In this document: piece after piece, positions 1-8,467 of the stretch
Layout: every line of letters begins with the position of its first letter
How positions within the stretch are numbered: position 1 is the first letter of the stretch
Origin: Arabiibacter massiliensis
Lineage (GTDB): Bacteria; Actinomycetota; Coriobacteriia; Coriobacteriales; Eggerthellaceae
Reading direction: 5' to 3'
NCBI RefSeq assembly: GCF_900169505.1
Contig: NZ_LT827021.1
Coordinates: forward strand, 1,240,001-1,304,000
DNA length: 64,000 bases
Notes under the pieces: model-generated
The model's input: only the letters and a program-made list of their open reading frames with translations
Databases searched by the model: none
What the model was told of the DNA's origin: nothing
Program-made: the position numbers and the translations under genes

Positions 1-43
1 GCAGGTCGCACTGCAGCCCGGACAGGGCGCGCGGTCGGCACCC

Positions 44-157
44 ACCAAGCGAGTTCCGCACGAGCCGGAGGCCCCAGTGGGGCCTCCGTGCGAGCCAGGA
101 CTGCCGAGCGACTGGGCGCCGACCGCGTGCCCCAAGCAGGTCGAGCGACTGGGCGCC
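44..157. repeat. dispersed repeat with hairpin, downstream of dnaE
   Basis: The 170 bases after the dnaE stop hold no gene. CACCAAGCGAGTTCCGCA (44-61), AGGACTG and GAGCGACTGGGCG recur in the opposite orientation at 21162-21210. The 15-mer GAGCGACTGGGCGCC is repeated directly at 106-120 and 143-157. Between them, GGAGGCCCC (67-75) and GGGGCCTCC (79-87) form a 9-bp stem that could terminate dnaE transcription, although no T-run follows on either strand. Confidence 0.6.
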
Positions 158-170
158 AAGGCGTGCGTCC

Positions 171-3100
171 CTACGAAGCCCTCCACACTTGCGCGCCGAA
201 GAGCTGCTGCAGCTCGGACTTCATGATGGAGCTGGCCGAATCCACCGACACGGGCAGCTCGGCACGGAACTTGTGGCCGTCGCTTTGCTGGACGAACAGG
301 ACCACGCCGTCGCGGCCCGGGTACGACTTCAGGATGCGGTTCAGCTTCAGCGATTTCGCCTGGTCGAAGTCGGCCATGGGCACGCGCAGCTCGAGGCGCG
401 AGGGGCGCGCGTCCGCGTCGGAGAGCTCGATGGCCTCCACCTCGAACGCCATGATCTGGTTGCCGCGGTCGTTGTGCTCGAACTTGCCCTTGACCTTGAC
501 GATGGCGTCCTCCTGGATGGCCTCGGCGTTATCGTCGTACTTGAAGCAGATGCACTCGACGTGGCCGGTCGTATCCTCCAGCGTGAACGTGGCCATCTTC
601 GTGCCGCGCTTCGTGAGCTTGGTCACCACCGTCGACACCATGCCCACGAACGTGGCCGACTTTATCTCCTTCGTGCACTCGGCCAAGTCGCCCAGCTGGT
701 ACTTCGTCATGCGCGCGATGGCGCCTTCGTACGGTCGCAGCGGGTGGTCCGAGACGTAGATCTTCATGATCTCCTTCTCGTAGGACAGAAGCTGGCGCTT
801 GGGCCACTCCACGCCGTCGGGCTCGGGCACGGCCTCCTCGAAGCCGGAGTCCGGATCGTCGCCGAACAGGTCGAACATGCTCACCTGGCCCCGGTCGCGG
901 TCCTTCTGGCGCTTCGACGCGCTCTCCAGAAGCGGCGTCTCGTCCACGAAGTGCATGAGCTGCTTGCGCGTGTAGCCCGTCGAGTCGAACGCCCCGCCCT
1001 TGATGAGGGCCTCGAGCGTCTTGCGGTTGTAGCACTTCGCGTCCAGGCGGTTCACGAAGTCGTGCAGCGACGTGTAGGGGCCGTTGGCCTCGCGCTCCTC
1101 GATGATGGCCTCGGCCACGTTGGCGCCCACGCCGCGCACGCCCACCAATCCGAAGCGGATGCCGTCGTCGGTAGGCGTGAACTCCGCGTTGGAGGAGTTG
1201 ATGTCCGGCGGCAGCACCGGCGTGCCATTGTGGTTGCAGCTGGCGATGTAGCGGATCAGGCGATCGGTGTTGCCCATGTAGGACGACAGCACGGCGGCCA
1301 TGAAGTCGTTCGGGTAGTGCGCCTTGAGGTACGCCGTGCGCATGACCAGGATGGCGTAGGCCGCGGAGTGCGATTTGTTGAACGCGTACTTCGCGAACTT
1401 CTCGGCGTCTTCCCAGATCTGCTTGGCGATGTCGAGCGAGTAGCCGTTCTCCACCGCGCCGGTGTTCCAGTCCTCCTGCAACGCGCGCATGACGTCGAGC
1501 TTCTTCTTGCCCATGGCCTTGCGCAGCTTGTCGGCCTTGCCGGCGGAGAAGCCGCTCATGGCCATGGAGATCTGCATGATCTGCTCTTGGTAGACCATGG
1601 TGCCGTACGTCTCCTCCAGGATGGGGCGGAGGCGCTCGTCGTAGTAATGGATCTGGGTCCGGCCGCTGGCCACCTTGATGTAGTCCTCCACCATGCCGGA
1701 CTCGAGCGGGCCCGGCCGGTTGAGCGCGATGGAGGCGACGATGTCGGAGAAGCGCGTGGGCGGCAGGCGCGCAAACAGGCTCACGTACAGCGCGCCCTCC
1801 ACCTGGAACAGGCCGTCCATGTTGCCGGACTGCATGAGCTTGAAGGCGCCCTCGTCGTCGATGGGGATCTCCTCGGGCACGATCTTCTTGCCGAGGCGCT
1901 GCTCGATGTTGCGGCACGCGATGGACAGCACGTCGAGCGTGCGCAGGCCGAGGAAATCCATCTTCAAAAGGCCCAGTTCAGGCGTGTAGTGGCCGTCGTA
2001 CTGCGTGATGATGCCGCCGCCCTTGGTGTCGCGCTTCATGGGCACGTGGTCGGCCATGGGGTCGCGGCAGATGATGGTGGCGCACGCGTGCACGCCCTCG
2101 CCACGCACGTGGCCCTCGATGGACTTCGCGGCGTCGATGACCGCGTGCACGTCCTCCTCCGCCTCGTAGGCCTTCTTGAGGTCGGGGTTGGCTTCGAGCG
2201 CCTTGTCGATGGTGATGCCCAGCTCGTCGCCGATCATCTTGCAGATGCGGTCGCCGGTGTTGTACGGCTGCTCCAACACGCGCGCGGCGTCGCGCACGGC
2301 GTTCTTCGCCTGCAGGGTGCCGAACGTGATGACCTGGGACACGTGGTCCTCGCCGTACACGTCCTTGATGTGGTTGATCACCTCTTCGCGGCGTCCCTGT
2401 TCGAAGTCGACGTCGATATCGGGCATCTCCACGCGCTCGGGCGACAGGAAGCGCTCGAACAGCAGGCCGTTCGAGAGCGGATCGAGCGCCGTGATGTCCA
2501 TGGCGTACGCCACGATGGCGCCAGCGGCCGATCCGCGGCCGGGTCCGACGCCGATGCCCTGGCTGCGCGCCCAGTCGATGTACTCCTGCACGATGAGGAA
2601 GTACGCCGGGAAGCCCTGCTGGATGATGACGCTCATCTCGTAGTCGGCGCGCTCCTGCGCCTCCTTGGGCACCGGATCGCCGTAGTGCTTGACCAGGCCC
2701 TCCTGCACGCGGCGGCGGAAGTAGCTCTCCTCAGTCTCGCCTTCGGGCAAGGGGAAGCGCGGCAGGATCGAGTCGCGCTCGAGCACGACGTCCACCTTCT
2801 CGGCCACCTCCACCGTGGTGTCGCAGGCCTCGGGGAAGTCCTTGAGGGCCTCGCGCATCTCCTCCTCGGACTTCATGTAGAACTCGTCGTTGGCGAAGCG
2901 CATGCGCTTCTCGTCGTTCACGAACGACCCCGTGCCGATGCACAGCATGTAGTCCTGGGCCTTCGCATCCTCGCGCGTGAGGTAGTGGAAGTCGTTCGTG
3001 GCGATGGTCTTGAGGCCCGCGGCCTTGGCCACGTCGGTGAGCATGCGGTTGAGCTCGGTCTGCGTGAAGCCGGCGTCGGTGCGGATGCCCTGGTTCTGCA

Positions 3101-3632
3101 GCTCGATGTAGAAGTCGCCCGGATCGAAGCAGCCGGCGAAGCGCTTGGCCCACTCGACGGCGTCGTCGAACTGGCGGTTGTCGAGGAGCTTCGGGATGAT
3201 GCCCGCGATGCACGCCGACGAGCCGATGATGCCGTGGCCGTACTTCTGCAGCATGCTGAAGGTGGTGCGCGGCTTGTAGTAGAAGTTGTCTACGTGCGAC
3301 TCGCTGACCAGCTTCACCAGGTTGTGGTAGCCCTCGTTCGTCTTGGCCAGCAGCAGCAGGTGGTAGAGCTTGGGCTTGACGTCCTTGCGCAGTTCCTCAT
3401 CGGTGGTGAAGTACACCTCGCAGCCGTAGATGGGCTTGACGCGCTTGCCCGTCTCGGCCTCCACCTTGTCGCACATCTCGCACAGCTGCGGCACGCCCGA
3501 CATCACGCCGTGGTCGGAGATGGCGACGGCCGGCATGCCCAGGTCGGCGGCGCGCTTCACCATGTCGTAGATGTGCGTATGGCCGTCGAGCAGGGAATAC
3601 TCGGTGTGGTTGTGCAGGTGGACGAATGCCAT
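171..3632 (-). CDS. dnaE: DNA polymerase III alpha subunit
   Basis: Catalytic subunit of the replicative DNA polymerase, 1,153 residues, the normal length for DnaE. The N-terminus starts with a PHP domain (HLHNHTEYSLLDG). The C-family polymerase core carries GPGRGSAAGAIVAYAMD and the catalytic aspartates in PDIDVDF at about residues 402-408. A C-terminal OB-fold region follows (TFVGMVSTVVTKLTKRGTKM). There is no DEDD exonuclease insertion, so this is DnaE rather than PolC. The gene stands alone: the next minus-strand gene upstream ends well beyond 3744 and a repeat follows it downstream. Start chosen at the conserved MAFVHLHNHTEYS. Confidence 0.97.
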   Translation of the reverse strand: MAFVHLHNHTEYSLLDGHTHIYDMVKRAADLGMPAVAISDHGVMSGVPQLCEMCDKVEAETGKRVKPIYGCEVYFTTDEELRKDVKPKLYHLLLLAKTNEGYHNLVKLVSESHVDNFYYKPRTTFSMLQKYGHGIIGSSACIAGIIPKLLDNRQFDDAVEWAKRFAGCFDPGDFYIELQNQGIRTDAGFTQTELNRMLTDVAKAAGLKTIATNDFHYLTREDAKAQDYMLCIGTGSFVNDEKRMRFANDEFYMKSEEEMREALKDFPEACDTTVEVAEKVDVVLERDSILPRFPLPEGETEESYFRRRVQEGLVKHYGDPVPKEAQERADYEMSVIIQQGFPAYFLIVQEYIDWARSQGIGVGPGRGSAAGAIVAYAMDITALDPLSNGLLFERFLSPERVEMPDIDVDFEQGRREEVINHIKDVYGEDHVSQVITFGTLQAKNAVRDAARVLEQPYNTGDRICKMIGDELGITIDKALEANPDLKKAYEAEEDVHAVIDAAKSIEGHVRGEGVHACATIICRDPMADHVPMKRDTKGGGIITQYDGHYTPELGLLKMDFLGLRTLDVLSIACRNIEQRLGKKIVPEEIPIDDEGAFKLMQSGNMDGLFQVEGALYVSLFARLPPTRFSDIVASIALNRPGPLESGMVEDYIKVASGRTQIHYYDERLRPILEETYGTMVYQEQIMQISMAMSGFSAGKADKLRKAMGKKKLDVMRALQEDWNTGAVENGYSLDIAKQIWEDAEKFAKYAFNKSHSAAYAILVMRTAYLKAHYPNDFMAAVLSSYMGNTDRLIRYIASCNHNGTPVLPPDINSSNAEFTPTDDGIRFGLVGVRGVGANVAEAIIEEREANGPYTSLHDFVNRLDAKCYNRKTLEALIKGGAFDSTGYTRKQLMHFVDETPLLESASKRQKDRDRGQVSMFDLFGDDPDSGFEEAVPEPDGVEWPKRQLLSYEKEIMKIYVSDHPLRPYEGAIARMTKYQLGDLAECTKEIKSATFVGMVSTVVTKLTKRGTKMATFTLEDTTGHVECICFKYDDNAEAIQEDAIVKVKGKFEHNDRGNQIMAFEVEAIELSDADARPSRLELRVPMADFDQAKSLKLNRILKSYPGRDGVVLFVQQSDGHKFRAELPVSVDSASSIMKSELQQLFGAQVWRAS

Positions 3633-3743
3633 ATCTTGTGCCTCGAATCAGTTGGGGATGCGCGTGGTTGTGTCGATGCCATGATACCAGCATCCCTGCG
3701 GAAGAGGTTCGAACAAACGATGGATTTTGCGCGGAAGCGGGCG

Positions 3744-4829
3744 CTAGCCTTCCAGGAGGTCGGCGAGCACCTGGTCGTCCATGTTGCCGCCCGAGACGAC
3801 GCAGACGACGTTGGAGTCGGCCCCGACCGGCACGAGCCCGGCCATGACGGCGGCCACGCTCACGGCGCCGGCGCCCTCCGCGACCAGCTTCTGCTGGCTC
3901 GCAAGCTCCCTCACGGCATCGGCTATCTGACCCTCGCTCACCACGAGCACGTCGTCGACGAGCTCCCGCACCACCGGGAACGTCTTGTCGCCCGGGCGCG
4001 CCACGTCGATACCGTCGGCGAGCGACTCCTTCGTCTGGACGCTCACGGCCTCCCCCGCGTCGAGCGACGCGCGCATGCTGGGCGCGCCCTCCGACTCCAC
4101 ACCGTATACCTTGATCGAGGGCTTGACGGCCTTCGCCGCGCAGGCGATGCCCGAGATGAGCCCGCCGCCGCCCACCGGCACCACGATGGCGTCCACGTCG
4201 TCGCGCTCGGCGAGGATCTCGCAGGCGATCGTGCCCTGGCCGGCCATGACGGCGTAGTCGTCGTAGGGAGGCACGTAGACGGCGCCCGACTCCTCCACGA
4301 ACGCCTCGGCGGCAGCCTTCGCGTCCTCGAACATGCCCTCCACGACGCGCACGTCCACGCCGTAGGCGCGCGTGCGGTCGACCTTCTCCTGGGGCGCGAT
4401 CGAGGGGATGAAGATGGTGGCCTGGATGCCGAGATCGCGCGCGGCGTAGGCCACGCCCTGCGCGTGGTTGCCGGCCGAGCAGGTGGCGATGCCGCGCGAG
4501 CGCTCCTCGTCGCCCAAGCTGCCGATCTTGAAGTAGGAACCCCGCAGCTTGAACGAGTTCGTGCGCTGCAGGTTCTCCAGCTTGAAGAACAGGTTGGAGA
4601 CGCCGGTCTTCACCGTGGAGGGCACGAGCGGCGTGGGGATGACCACCCCGTCGAGGACGCGCGCGGCCTCCTGTACCAGCTCGTAGCTCAGCTCGCCGGA
4701 AGAGACGGCCGTGCCGGCGGGCACCGGTGCCGCGCAGCCCGAAAGCGTCGCCGATCCGCCGAGCGCGCAGCCGAGCGCCGCGATGCCGCCCAGCTTGAGA
4801 ACCTGCCGCCGCGTCAAATCCATAGCCAT
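3744..4829 (-). CDS. threonine/serine dehydratase with Tat lipoprotein signal
   Basis: Fold-type II PLP enzyme of the threonine ammonia-lyase family, which deaminates threonine or serine to the 2-oxo acid. Visible motifs are the PLP lysine in NSFKLRGSY, SAGNHAQG, the phosphate-binding loop VGGGGLISG and the C-terminal VVSGGNMDD. There is no ACT regulatory domain, so it resembles the catabolic form. Unusually, it begins with a twin-arginine stretch (TRRQVLKLGG), a hydrophobic segment and a lipobox-like LSGC, which predicts export as a folded, PLP-loaded lipoprotein. GGGAGG lies 4 nt before the ATG at 4829 and 10 nt before the ATG at 4823, so either could be the start. It ends alone, 111 nt before dnaE. 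Confidence 0.85.
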   Translation of the reverse strand: MAMDLTRRQVLKLGGIAALGCALGGSATLSGCAAPVPAGTAVSSGELSYELVQEAARVLDGVVIPTPLVPSTVKTGVSNLFFKLENLQRTNSFKLRGSYFKIGSLGDEERSRGIATCSAGNHAQGVAYAARDLGIQATIFIPSIAPQEKVDRTRAYGVDVRVVEGMFEDAKAAAEAFVEESGAVYVPPYDDYAVMAGQGTIACEILAERDDVDAIVVPVGGGGLISGIACAAKAVKPSIKVYGVESEGAPSMRASLDAGEAVSVQTKESLADGIDVARPGDKTFPVVRELVDDVLVVSEGQIADAVRELASQQKLVAEGAGAVSVAAVMAGLVPVGADSNVVCVVSGGNMDDQVLADLLEG

Positions 4830-4857
4830 GGGGCCTCCCTTCGCCGTGTCTCCTATT

Positions 4858-6408
4858 CTACCATCCTGCATGCGCGTCCGGGCCCGCGCATACGGCGAAG
4901 GCTTCGCCAGAGCCGCGGCGACCCAATACGTCCTCCCGGCATCCCTCGCGCAGGACGTCGAGCACCTTCACCATGGCGAGGGTGTCCAGGCGGCAGTACG
5001 CCAGAAGCTGGGCGCGCACCTGGGCGATCTCCTCAGGGCTGCGCTCGTGCAGCGTCGCGTAGGCCTGCATGGCCTCGCCGCCGTTGCGGACGCCCTCGAG
5101 CGCATGGTAGTCGAGCTCCGGGTCGTCGGGGCAAAGCGCGGGCAGCACCGCCTTGATGGAGCACGAGCCGCCCATCGCGCGGTCGTAGCACGCGCCTTTG
5201 GCGAAGGGCTCCATGAGGTCGCGGACGTTGCCGCAGATCGCCAAGAGATGGTCGGCCAGGTCGGGGAAGAGTCCGGCCAGCTCGCGCAGACGGCCCTTCT
5301 CGAACGACTGGTTGTAGGCGAGCACGCACGCGTCGGCCGGGATGTCGGCGCACAGGCGCTCGGCGATGGCGCGGCGCGGGTCCTCGCCCTCCTTCGCCAG
5401 GAACTCGCGATGCTCCAGCTCGCCCGGCTCGCGCTCGATATGCAGCGAGCACTGGAAGGGGATCTGTTGGAAAGGCGACACGCCGTCCCACAGCGGCACC
5501 GCCTGCTGGTACGTTTCGAAGTCCAGGTGATAGAGAGGGTACGACAGCGTGTCGAGGAACACGCCCACGGCGTCCGCGTCGAAGAAGCGCGGGATGCCGA
5601 GCGCCTCGGCCATCGCCTGGCGCATCTGGAAAGGCGTGAGGATCGCGCCCGCGTCGAGCACGTCGGCAAGCGTCACCGTACCCGACTCGTAGAGCGCGAA
5701 TTTCGTCGATTTGCGCATGTTCCACAGGTCGAACACGCTGGGCTTGGGCACTTCGCGCCAGCAGTACGCCTTGAACGCGCACGGGTACGGATCGCCGCAT
5801 TGCATGCCGAAGCCCAGCTCGGGCTCCTCGTCCTGCTCCATGACGGTGCGCAGGCGCTCGATGGCGGCGGGAATGCCCTCCTGCATGGCTATGACCTCGT
5901 CGGTATGGTCCTCCACCGCGAACAGCCGATGCAGGTCGAGCTCGCCGTGGCGCACGTAGGTTCTGTCTAAGTGCATGAGCGACACGCTCTTCACGTTCAG
6001 GCCGCACGAAGACACCACGTAGCGCTGGTAGGCCATGTCGTGCAGGTAGACGGGCTTGCAATGCGTGGAGCTCTTCACCTCCACGATGCGCACGCCGTCG
6101 TCCTCCGCCAGCAGGATGTCCACGCTGCAGAAGTTGCCCTCGAAGGCGAACGACGCCTCGGCGATGACGCGCTCCCCCGCCGCGAGGAGCCGCTGCGTCT
6201 CGTCGAGCATGAGCTGCTTGTCGTCGGCGTAAGGCACCTCGATGAAGGGGCCGTAGTAGCCCATGGCCAGGTCGCCCACAAGGTTTCCCGTGTCCAGGAC
6301 GGCTTGGTTCATGCACGAGTCGTCGGCCTCCTCGGGCTTGTGCCGCTGAAGCCACAGCATCTTCGCGCACTGCACGCCCTGGCAATATTTCGATTTCGAC
6401 AATCCCAT
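4858..6408 (-). CDS. DUF2779 protein: Cas4-like nuclease plus exonuclease-like domain
   Basis: About 516 residues. The N-terminal half looks like a Cas4-type PD-(D/E)xK nuclease: SVDILLAEDDGVRIVEVKSST supplies the acidic and lysine residues. Two early cysteines (CQGVQC) plus CGDPYPCAFKAYC could hold a 4Fe-4S cluster, as in Cas4. The C-terminal DUF2779 half carries LDFET, AYNQSFEKGRL and CRLDTLAMV, in the order of a DEDD 3'-5' exonuclease. The ATG at 6408 is preceded by AAGGAG at good spacing, which is better than the longer start at 6441. There is no CRISPR array or other cas gene nearby. The family's role is unknown; DNA repair or defence is my guess. Confidence 0.75.
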   Translation of the reverse strand: MGLSKSKYCQGVQCAKMLWLQRHKPEEADDSCMNQAVLDTGNLVGDLAMGYYGPFIEVPYADDKQLMLDETQRLLAAGERVIAEASFAFEGNFCSVDILLAEDDGVRIVEVKSSTHCKPVYLHDMAYQRYVVSSCGLNVKSVSLMHLDRTYVRHGELDLHRLFAVEDHTDEVIAMQEGIPAAIERLRTVMEQDEEPELGFGMQCGDPYPCAFKAYCWREVPKPSVFDLWNMRKSTKFALYESGTVTLADVLDAGAILTPFQMRQAMAEALGIPRFFDADAVGVFLDTLSYPLYHLDFETYQQAVPLWDGVSPFQQIPFQCSLHIEREPGELEHREFLAKEGEDPRRAIAERLCADIPADACVLAYNQSFEKGRLRELAGLFPDLADHLLAICGNVRDLMEPFAKGACYDRAMGGSCSIKAVLPALCPDDPELDYHALEGVRNGGEAMQAYATLHERSPEEIAQVRAQLLAYCRLDTLAMVKVLDVLREGCREDVLGRRGSGEAFAVCAGPDAHAGW

Positions 6409-6518
6409 GCGCGCTCCTTCCGTCGCGTCGTTTCCAACCATGATAGCAGCGCCGCCCCGTCACCCTATCCCGCAAACGGGACAGCATGGGTTCTTTTTAT
6501 AGATGACTCACAGCATCA

Positions 6519-6648
6519 TGGACAAAATCGGCCTTCGGGACTGATTTTTTCGCGCCGATCTCGCCTGACCGCAGAGAAACCCCAGGTGGCAAGAAGCTGA
6601 GCCAAGAGCACCGGACGAAAAATCAGTCCCGAAGGCCGATTTTGTCCA
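6519..6648. repeat. CCCCAGGT-core element 1, perfect 31-bp inverted arms
   Basis: The arms at 6519-6549 and 6618-6648 (TGGACAAAATCGGCC... and its exact complement) are perfectly inverted over 31 bases. They enclose a 68-nt centre that holds CCCCAGGTGG at 6580-6589. The element lies in the 405-bp gap between the DUF2779 gene and the divergent DUF3796-like gene, about 110 nt upstream of the former. GCATCATGGACAAAA at its left edge recurs at 55763. A transcript of either strand would fold into a long hairpin. Confidence 0.85.
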
Positions 6649-6683
6649 CGACAGAGAGGCGCAACGCGCGCAGCACGCTACGC

Positions 6684-6724
6684 GGAGAGATAATCGTACT
6701 TATTATAAGCACGATTATCTCTCC
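6684..6724. promoter_or_regulatory. palindromic operator candidate
   Basis: A perfect 14-bp inverted repeat (GGAGAGATAATCGT at 6684-6697, its complement at 6711-6724) surrounds an AT-rich 13-nt spacer, which is itself near-palindromic (CTTATTATAAG). It lies about 30 nt upstream of the -35 box of the DUF3796/Xre pair. This is a likely binding site for the Xre regulator or an upstream promoter. Confidence 0.6.
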
Positions 6725-6749
6725 ACCCGCAAGAGCCCGAGCCATGCAC

Positions 6750-6783
6750 TTGACACCTTCCATGCGGGTGATATATTTATCAC
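6750..6783 (+). promoter_or_regulatory. sigma70-type promoter with overlapping palindrome
   Basis: TTGACA (6750-6755), a 16-nt spacer and TATATT (6772-6777) form a near-consensus promoter for the downstream gene pair. The -10 box lies inside the inverted repeat GTGATATATTTATCAC (6768-6783), so a bound repressor would block it. AGGAGG follows at 6803-6808, before the ATG at 6814. Confidence 0.7.
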
Positions 6784-6813
6784 ATGATACAAATAGATCA
6801 CTAGGAGGCTATC

Positions 6814-7203
6814 ATGTTCAAGATGAACTCGCTCTCGTGGATGTACGGATTCATCGGATGCCTCGGATTGATCGGGTTCACCACCGACCAGCCATGGGCG
6901 CTTCTGAGCTTCGGCTTCTTCGCCAACTTCTCGAACTACTGGTGGTACAAGATGCTCGGCCCCGTCGACTCGCCGTTCGCCCAATTCGACGAGCGCCTCG
7001 TCGCCGACCGCACGCGCGCCGCCTCCAAGACGTTCATGTGGGGCATCATGGGCATCTTCCTAGCCAGCGTGGCCGTTTCGCTCGCCTTCTCCGACCCCGT
7101 CGTGCTCTACCGCGCCGAGCTGCTCATCATCGCGTTCGGGTACGCGCTCACGGTGAACGCCTGGGCCTTCCTCACCTACCGCTACGACCGGCAGGGGGCC
7201 TGA
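6814..7203 (+). CDS. small membrane protein, DUF3796-like
   Basis: 129 residues with about four hydrophobic segments: LSWMYGFIGCLGLIGF near the N-terminus, a segment around LLSFGFFANFSNYWW, then GIMGIFLASVAVSLAF and LLIIAFGYALTVNAWAF. The FGFF motif and the pairing with a short Xre regulator are typical of DUF3796 proteins, whose function is unknown. AGGAGG lies 5 nt before the start. The next gene begins 2 nt after the stop, so the two are cotranscribed from the promoter at 6750. Confidence 0.75.
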   Translation: MFKMNSLSWMYGFIGCLGLIGFTTDQPWALLSFGFFANFSNYWWYKMLGPVDSPFAQFDERLVADRTRAASKTFMWGIMGIFLASVAVSLAFSDPVVLYRAELLIIAFGYALTVNAWAFLTYRYDRQGA

Positions 7204-7204
7204 C

Positions 7205-7465
7205 GTGTCCGGCTTCAAAAGCAACGTGCGCGTGTTCCGTCAAGCACGCGACATGACGCAGGACGAGCTGGCCCAGAGGGTTGGTGCCCGCCGCGAGACC
7301 ATCGTGCGCCTGGAGAGCGCGAAGTACAACCCCTCACTCGAGCTGGCCGCGCGCATCGCGCACGTGCTGGGCACCTCCCTTGAGGAGCTGTTCGAGTTCG
7401 ACTTCGCGCCCGAGACCGCCGCCCAGCGCCAATTCCACGAGAACGCGCAGCCCCGGCGCGCGTGA
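7205..7465 (+). CDS. short Xre-family HTH regulator
   Basis: 86 residues, almost entirely one helix-turn-helix: VRVFRQARDMTQDELAQRVG, then RRETIVRLESAKYNPSLELAARIAHVLG in two halves, and a C-terminal LEELFEFD. This matches the compact YozG-type Xre regulators that partner small membrane proteins. There is no ligand or dimerisation domain. It probably controls its own operon through the palindromes at 6684-6724 and 6768-6783; that link is inferred from position and symmetry. It converges with the gene ending at 7528. Confidence 0.88.
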   Translation: MSGFKSNVRVFRQARDMTQDELAQRVGARRETIVRLESAKYNPSLELAARIAHVLGTSLEELFEFDFAPETAAQRQFHENAQPRRA

Positions 7466-7527
7466 GCCCTCGATGCGTCAGCTGTCGTGAGGCCAAGCGC
7501 CCGCTCGATGGCGCAGCTTCCTCCAGG

Positions 7528-8049
7528 TCACAGCACATCCAGCAGGTACTGGCCGCTTCCAAGGCGGATGCGCTCGGTAGGATTCAGGGCGTCCATCAGG
7601 TCCATGAACCGATCCCAGCCGCCGATGAAGATGCGCAGGAACTCCTCGCCGTTTCCCCGCTCGATATAGCGCCGCTCGTACTCGTCCTTGAGCTCGCGCT
7701 CGGGGTACGCGAGAAGGTAGGGAACGCCCCAGGCCTCGAGATACGCAGCAACACGATAGTCGGGCGGCGCGAAGACGTACTCGCACCCGCCCTTCTCGCG
7801 CGCGTCGAGCAGGGCGGCAAGATAGTTGCGCGGATACTCCGGATTCATCGCCTCGACGGGATAGGAGGCCTTCAACGCCTCGGACTCATCTTCGCGAAGC
7901 TCCTCCATGAGGTACTTGTAGGGCATGCAGGGAAGGTCGGCGAACCGCTCCGGCTGCACCTTCGCGCAGTGCGATTTGCCCGTCCCGGCATGCGCCAGGA
8001 CGATGCGCGCGCCGGCCTCTTCGCACATCCGCGTTCGATCGCCCGCCAT
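7528..8049 (-). CDS. P-loop NTPase-like protein of unknown function
   Basis: 173 residues. A Walker A motif, AHAGTGKSHCA, sits near the N-terminus (about residues 21-31). The rest (LPCMPYKYLMEELRED, EYVFAPPDYRVAAYLEAWGVPYLLAYPERELKDEY) resembles a small nucleotide or nucleoside kinase with a lid region. I cannot name a substrate. AGGAGG lies 10 nt before the chosen ATG. The reading frame stays open further upstream, but that stretch is repeat A read through, and the same residues appear in front of another gene next to repeat B. Repeat A begins 100 nt upstream. Confidence 0.6.
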   Translation of the reverse strand: MAGDRTRMCEEAGARIVLAHAGTGKSHCAKVQPERFADLPCMPYKYLMEELREDESEALKASYPVEAMNPEYPRNYLAALLDAREKGGCEYVFAPPDYRVAAYLEAWGVPYLLAYPERELKDEYERRYIERGNGEEFLRIFIGGWDRFMDLMDALNPTERIRLGSGQYLLDVL

Positions 8050-8132
8050 CTCGTCACGCCTCCTCGCATCGCTGTCGCCGCTCGTATCAGGATAGCACGC
8101 GCTCGTGTTCGCGTCTGCGCGGCCGCGTCGGG

Positions 8133-8351
8133 CGAAAGCGGCGCTTTCGTGCAATGTCCTTGAGTTCTGCACCCTTGCGCGAAGGAAAAACGCGCTTTTA
8201 GGGAGGGCGTGGCAAGAGTAGGCGGGTAAAACCGCAGGTCGGCTTGAACGCATACCCTGATTCCGGCCTCCAGGAGGGTGCATAACTCAAGGACATTGCA
8301 GTTTTGAGGCCTTTTCGATGACGCTAGGGTGCAAAACTCGACGACTTTGCA
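8133..8351. repeat. CCCCAGGT-core element A (triple 26-nt motif)
   Basis: A small hairpin (CGAAAGC-GGC-GCTTTCG, 8133-8149) leads into left arm 8150-8175. The right arm at 8275-8300 is complementary with one mismatch, and a further direct copy of the right arm lies at 8326-8351, 25 nt on. The core box reads CCGCAGGTCGG (8232-8242). About 95% identical to element B. It fills most of the 418-bp gap between the P-loop gene and the metallophosphoesterase. Confidence 0.9.
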
Positions 8352-8381
8352 GAAAGCGGCGTTGTCGGCTGGCGCCGCACG

Positions 8382-8462
8382 GGATCCTTCGACTCCGCGC
8401 TGGCGCGCTCCGCCCAGGATGACAGGGGGAAACGCTGGCGCGCTCCGCCCAGGATGACAAAG
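8382..8462. repeat. GGATCCTTCGACT...AGGATGACA repeat, one full and one partial copy
   Basis: A full copy (8382-8424) is followed by a truncated one (8434-8462). The same unit recurs at 11030, 13230, 23393, 61986 and 63778. Similar sequences are common between genes in many bacteria. Confidence 0.8.
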
Positions 8463-8467
8463 GCACC

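Noticed and set aside
189..5156. Very long open frame on the plus strand opposite dnaE and the next genes
   Set aside because: A GC-rich shadow frame: low-complexity Arg, His, Leu and Val residues, no domain, and it lies antisense to clearly real genes.
8050..8283. N-terminal extension of the P-loop protein, which shares its residues with the frame ahead of 12885
   Set aside because: The shared residues come from repeats A and B read in an open frame; a good ribosome site marks the later ATG in each case.
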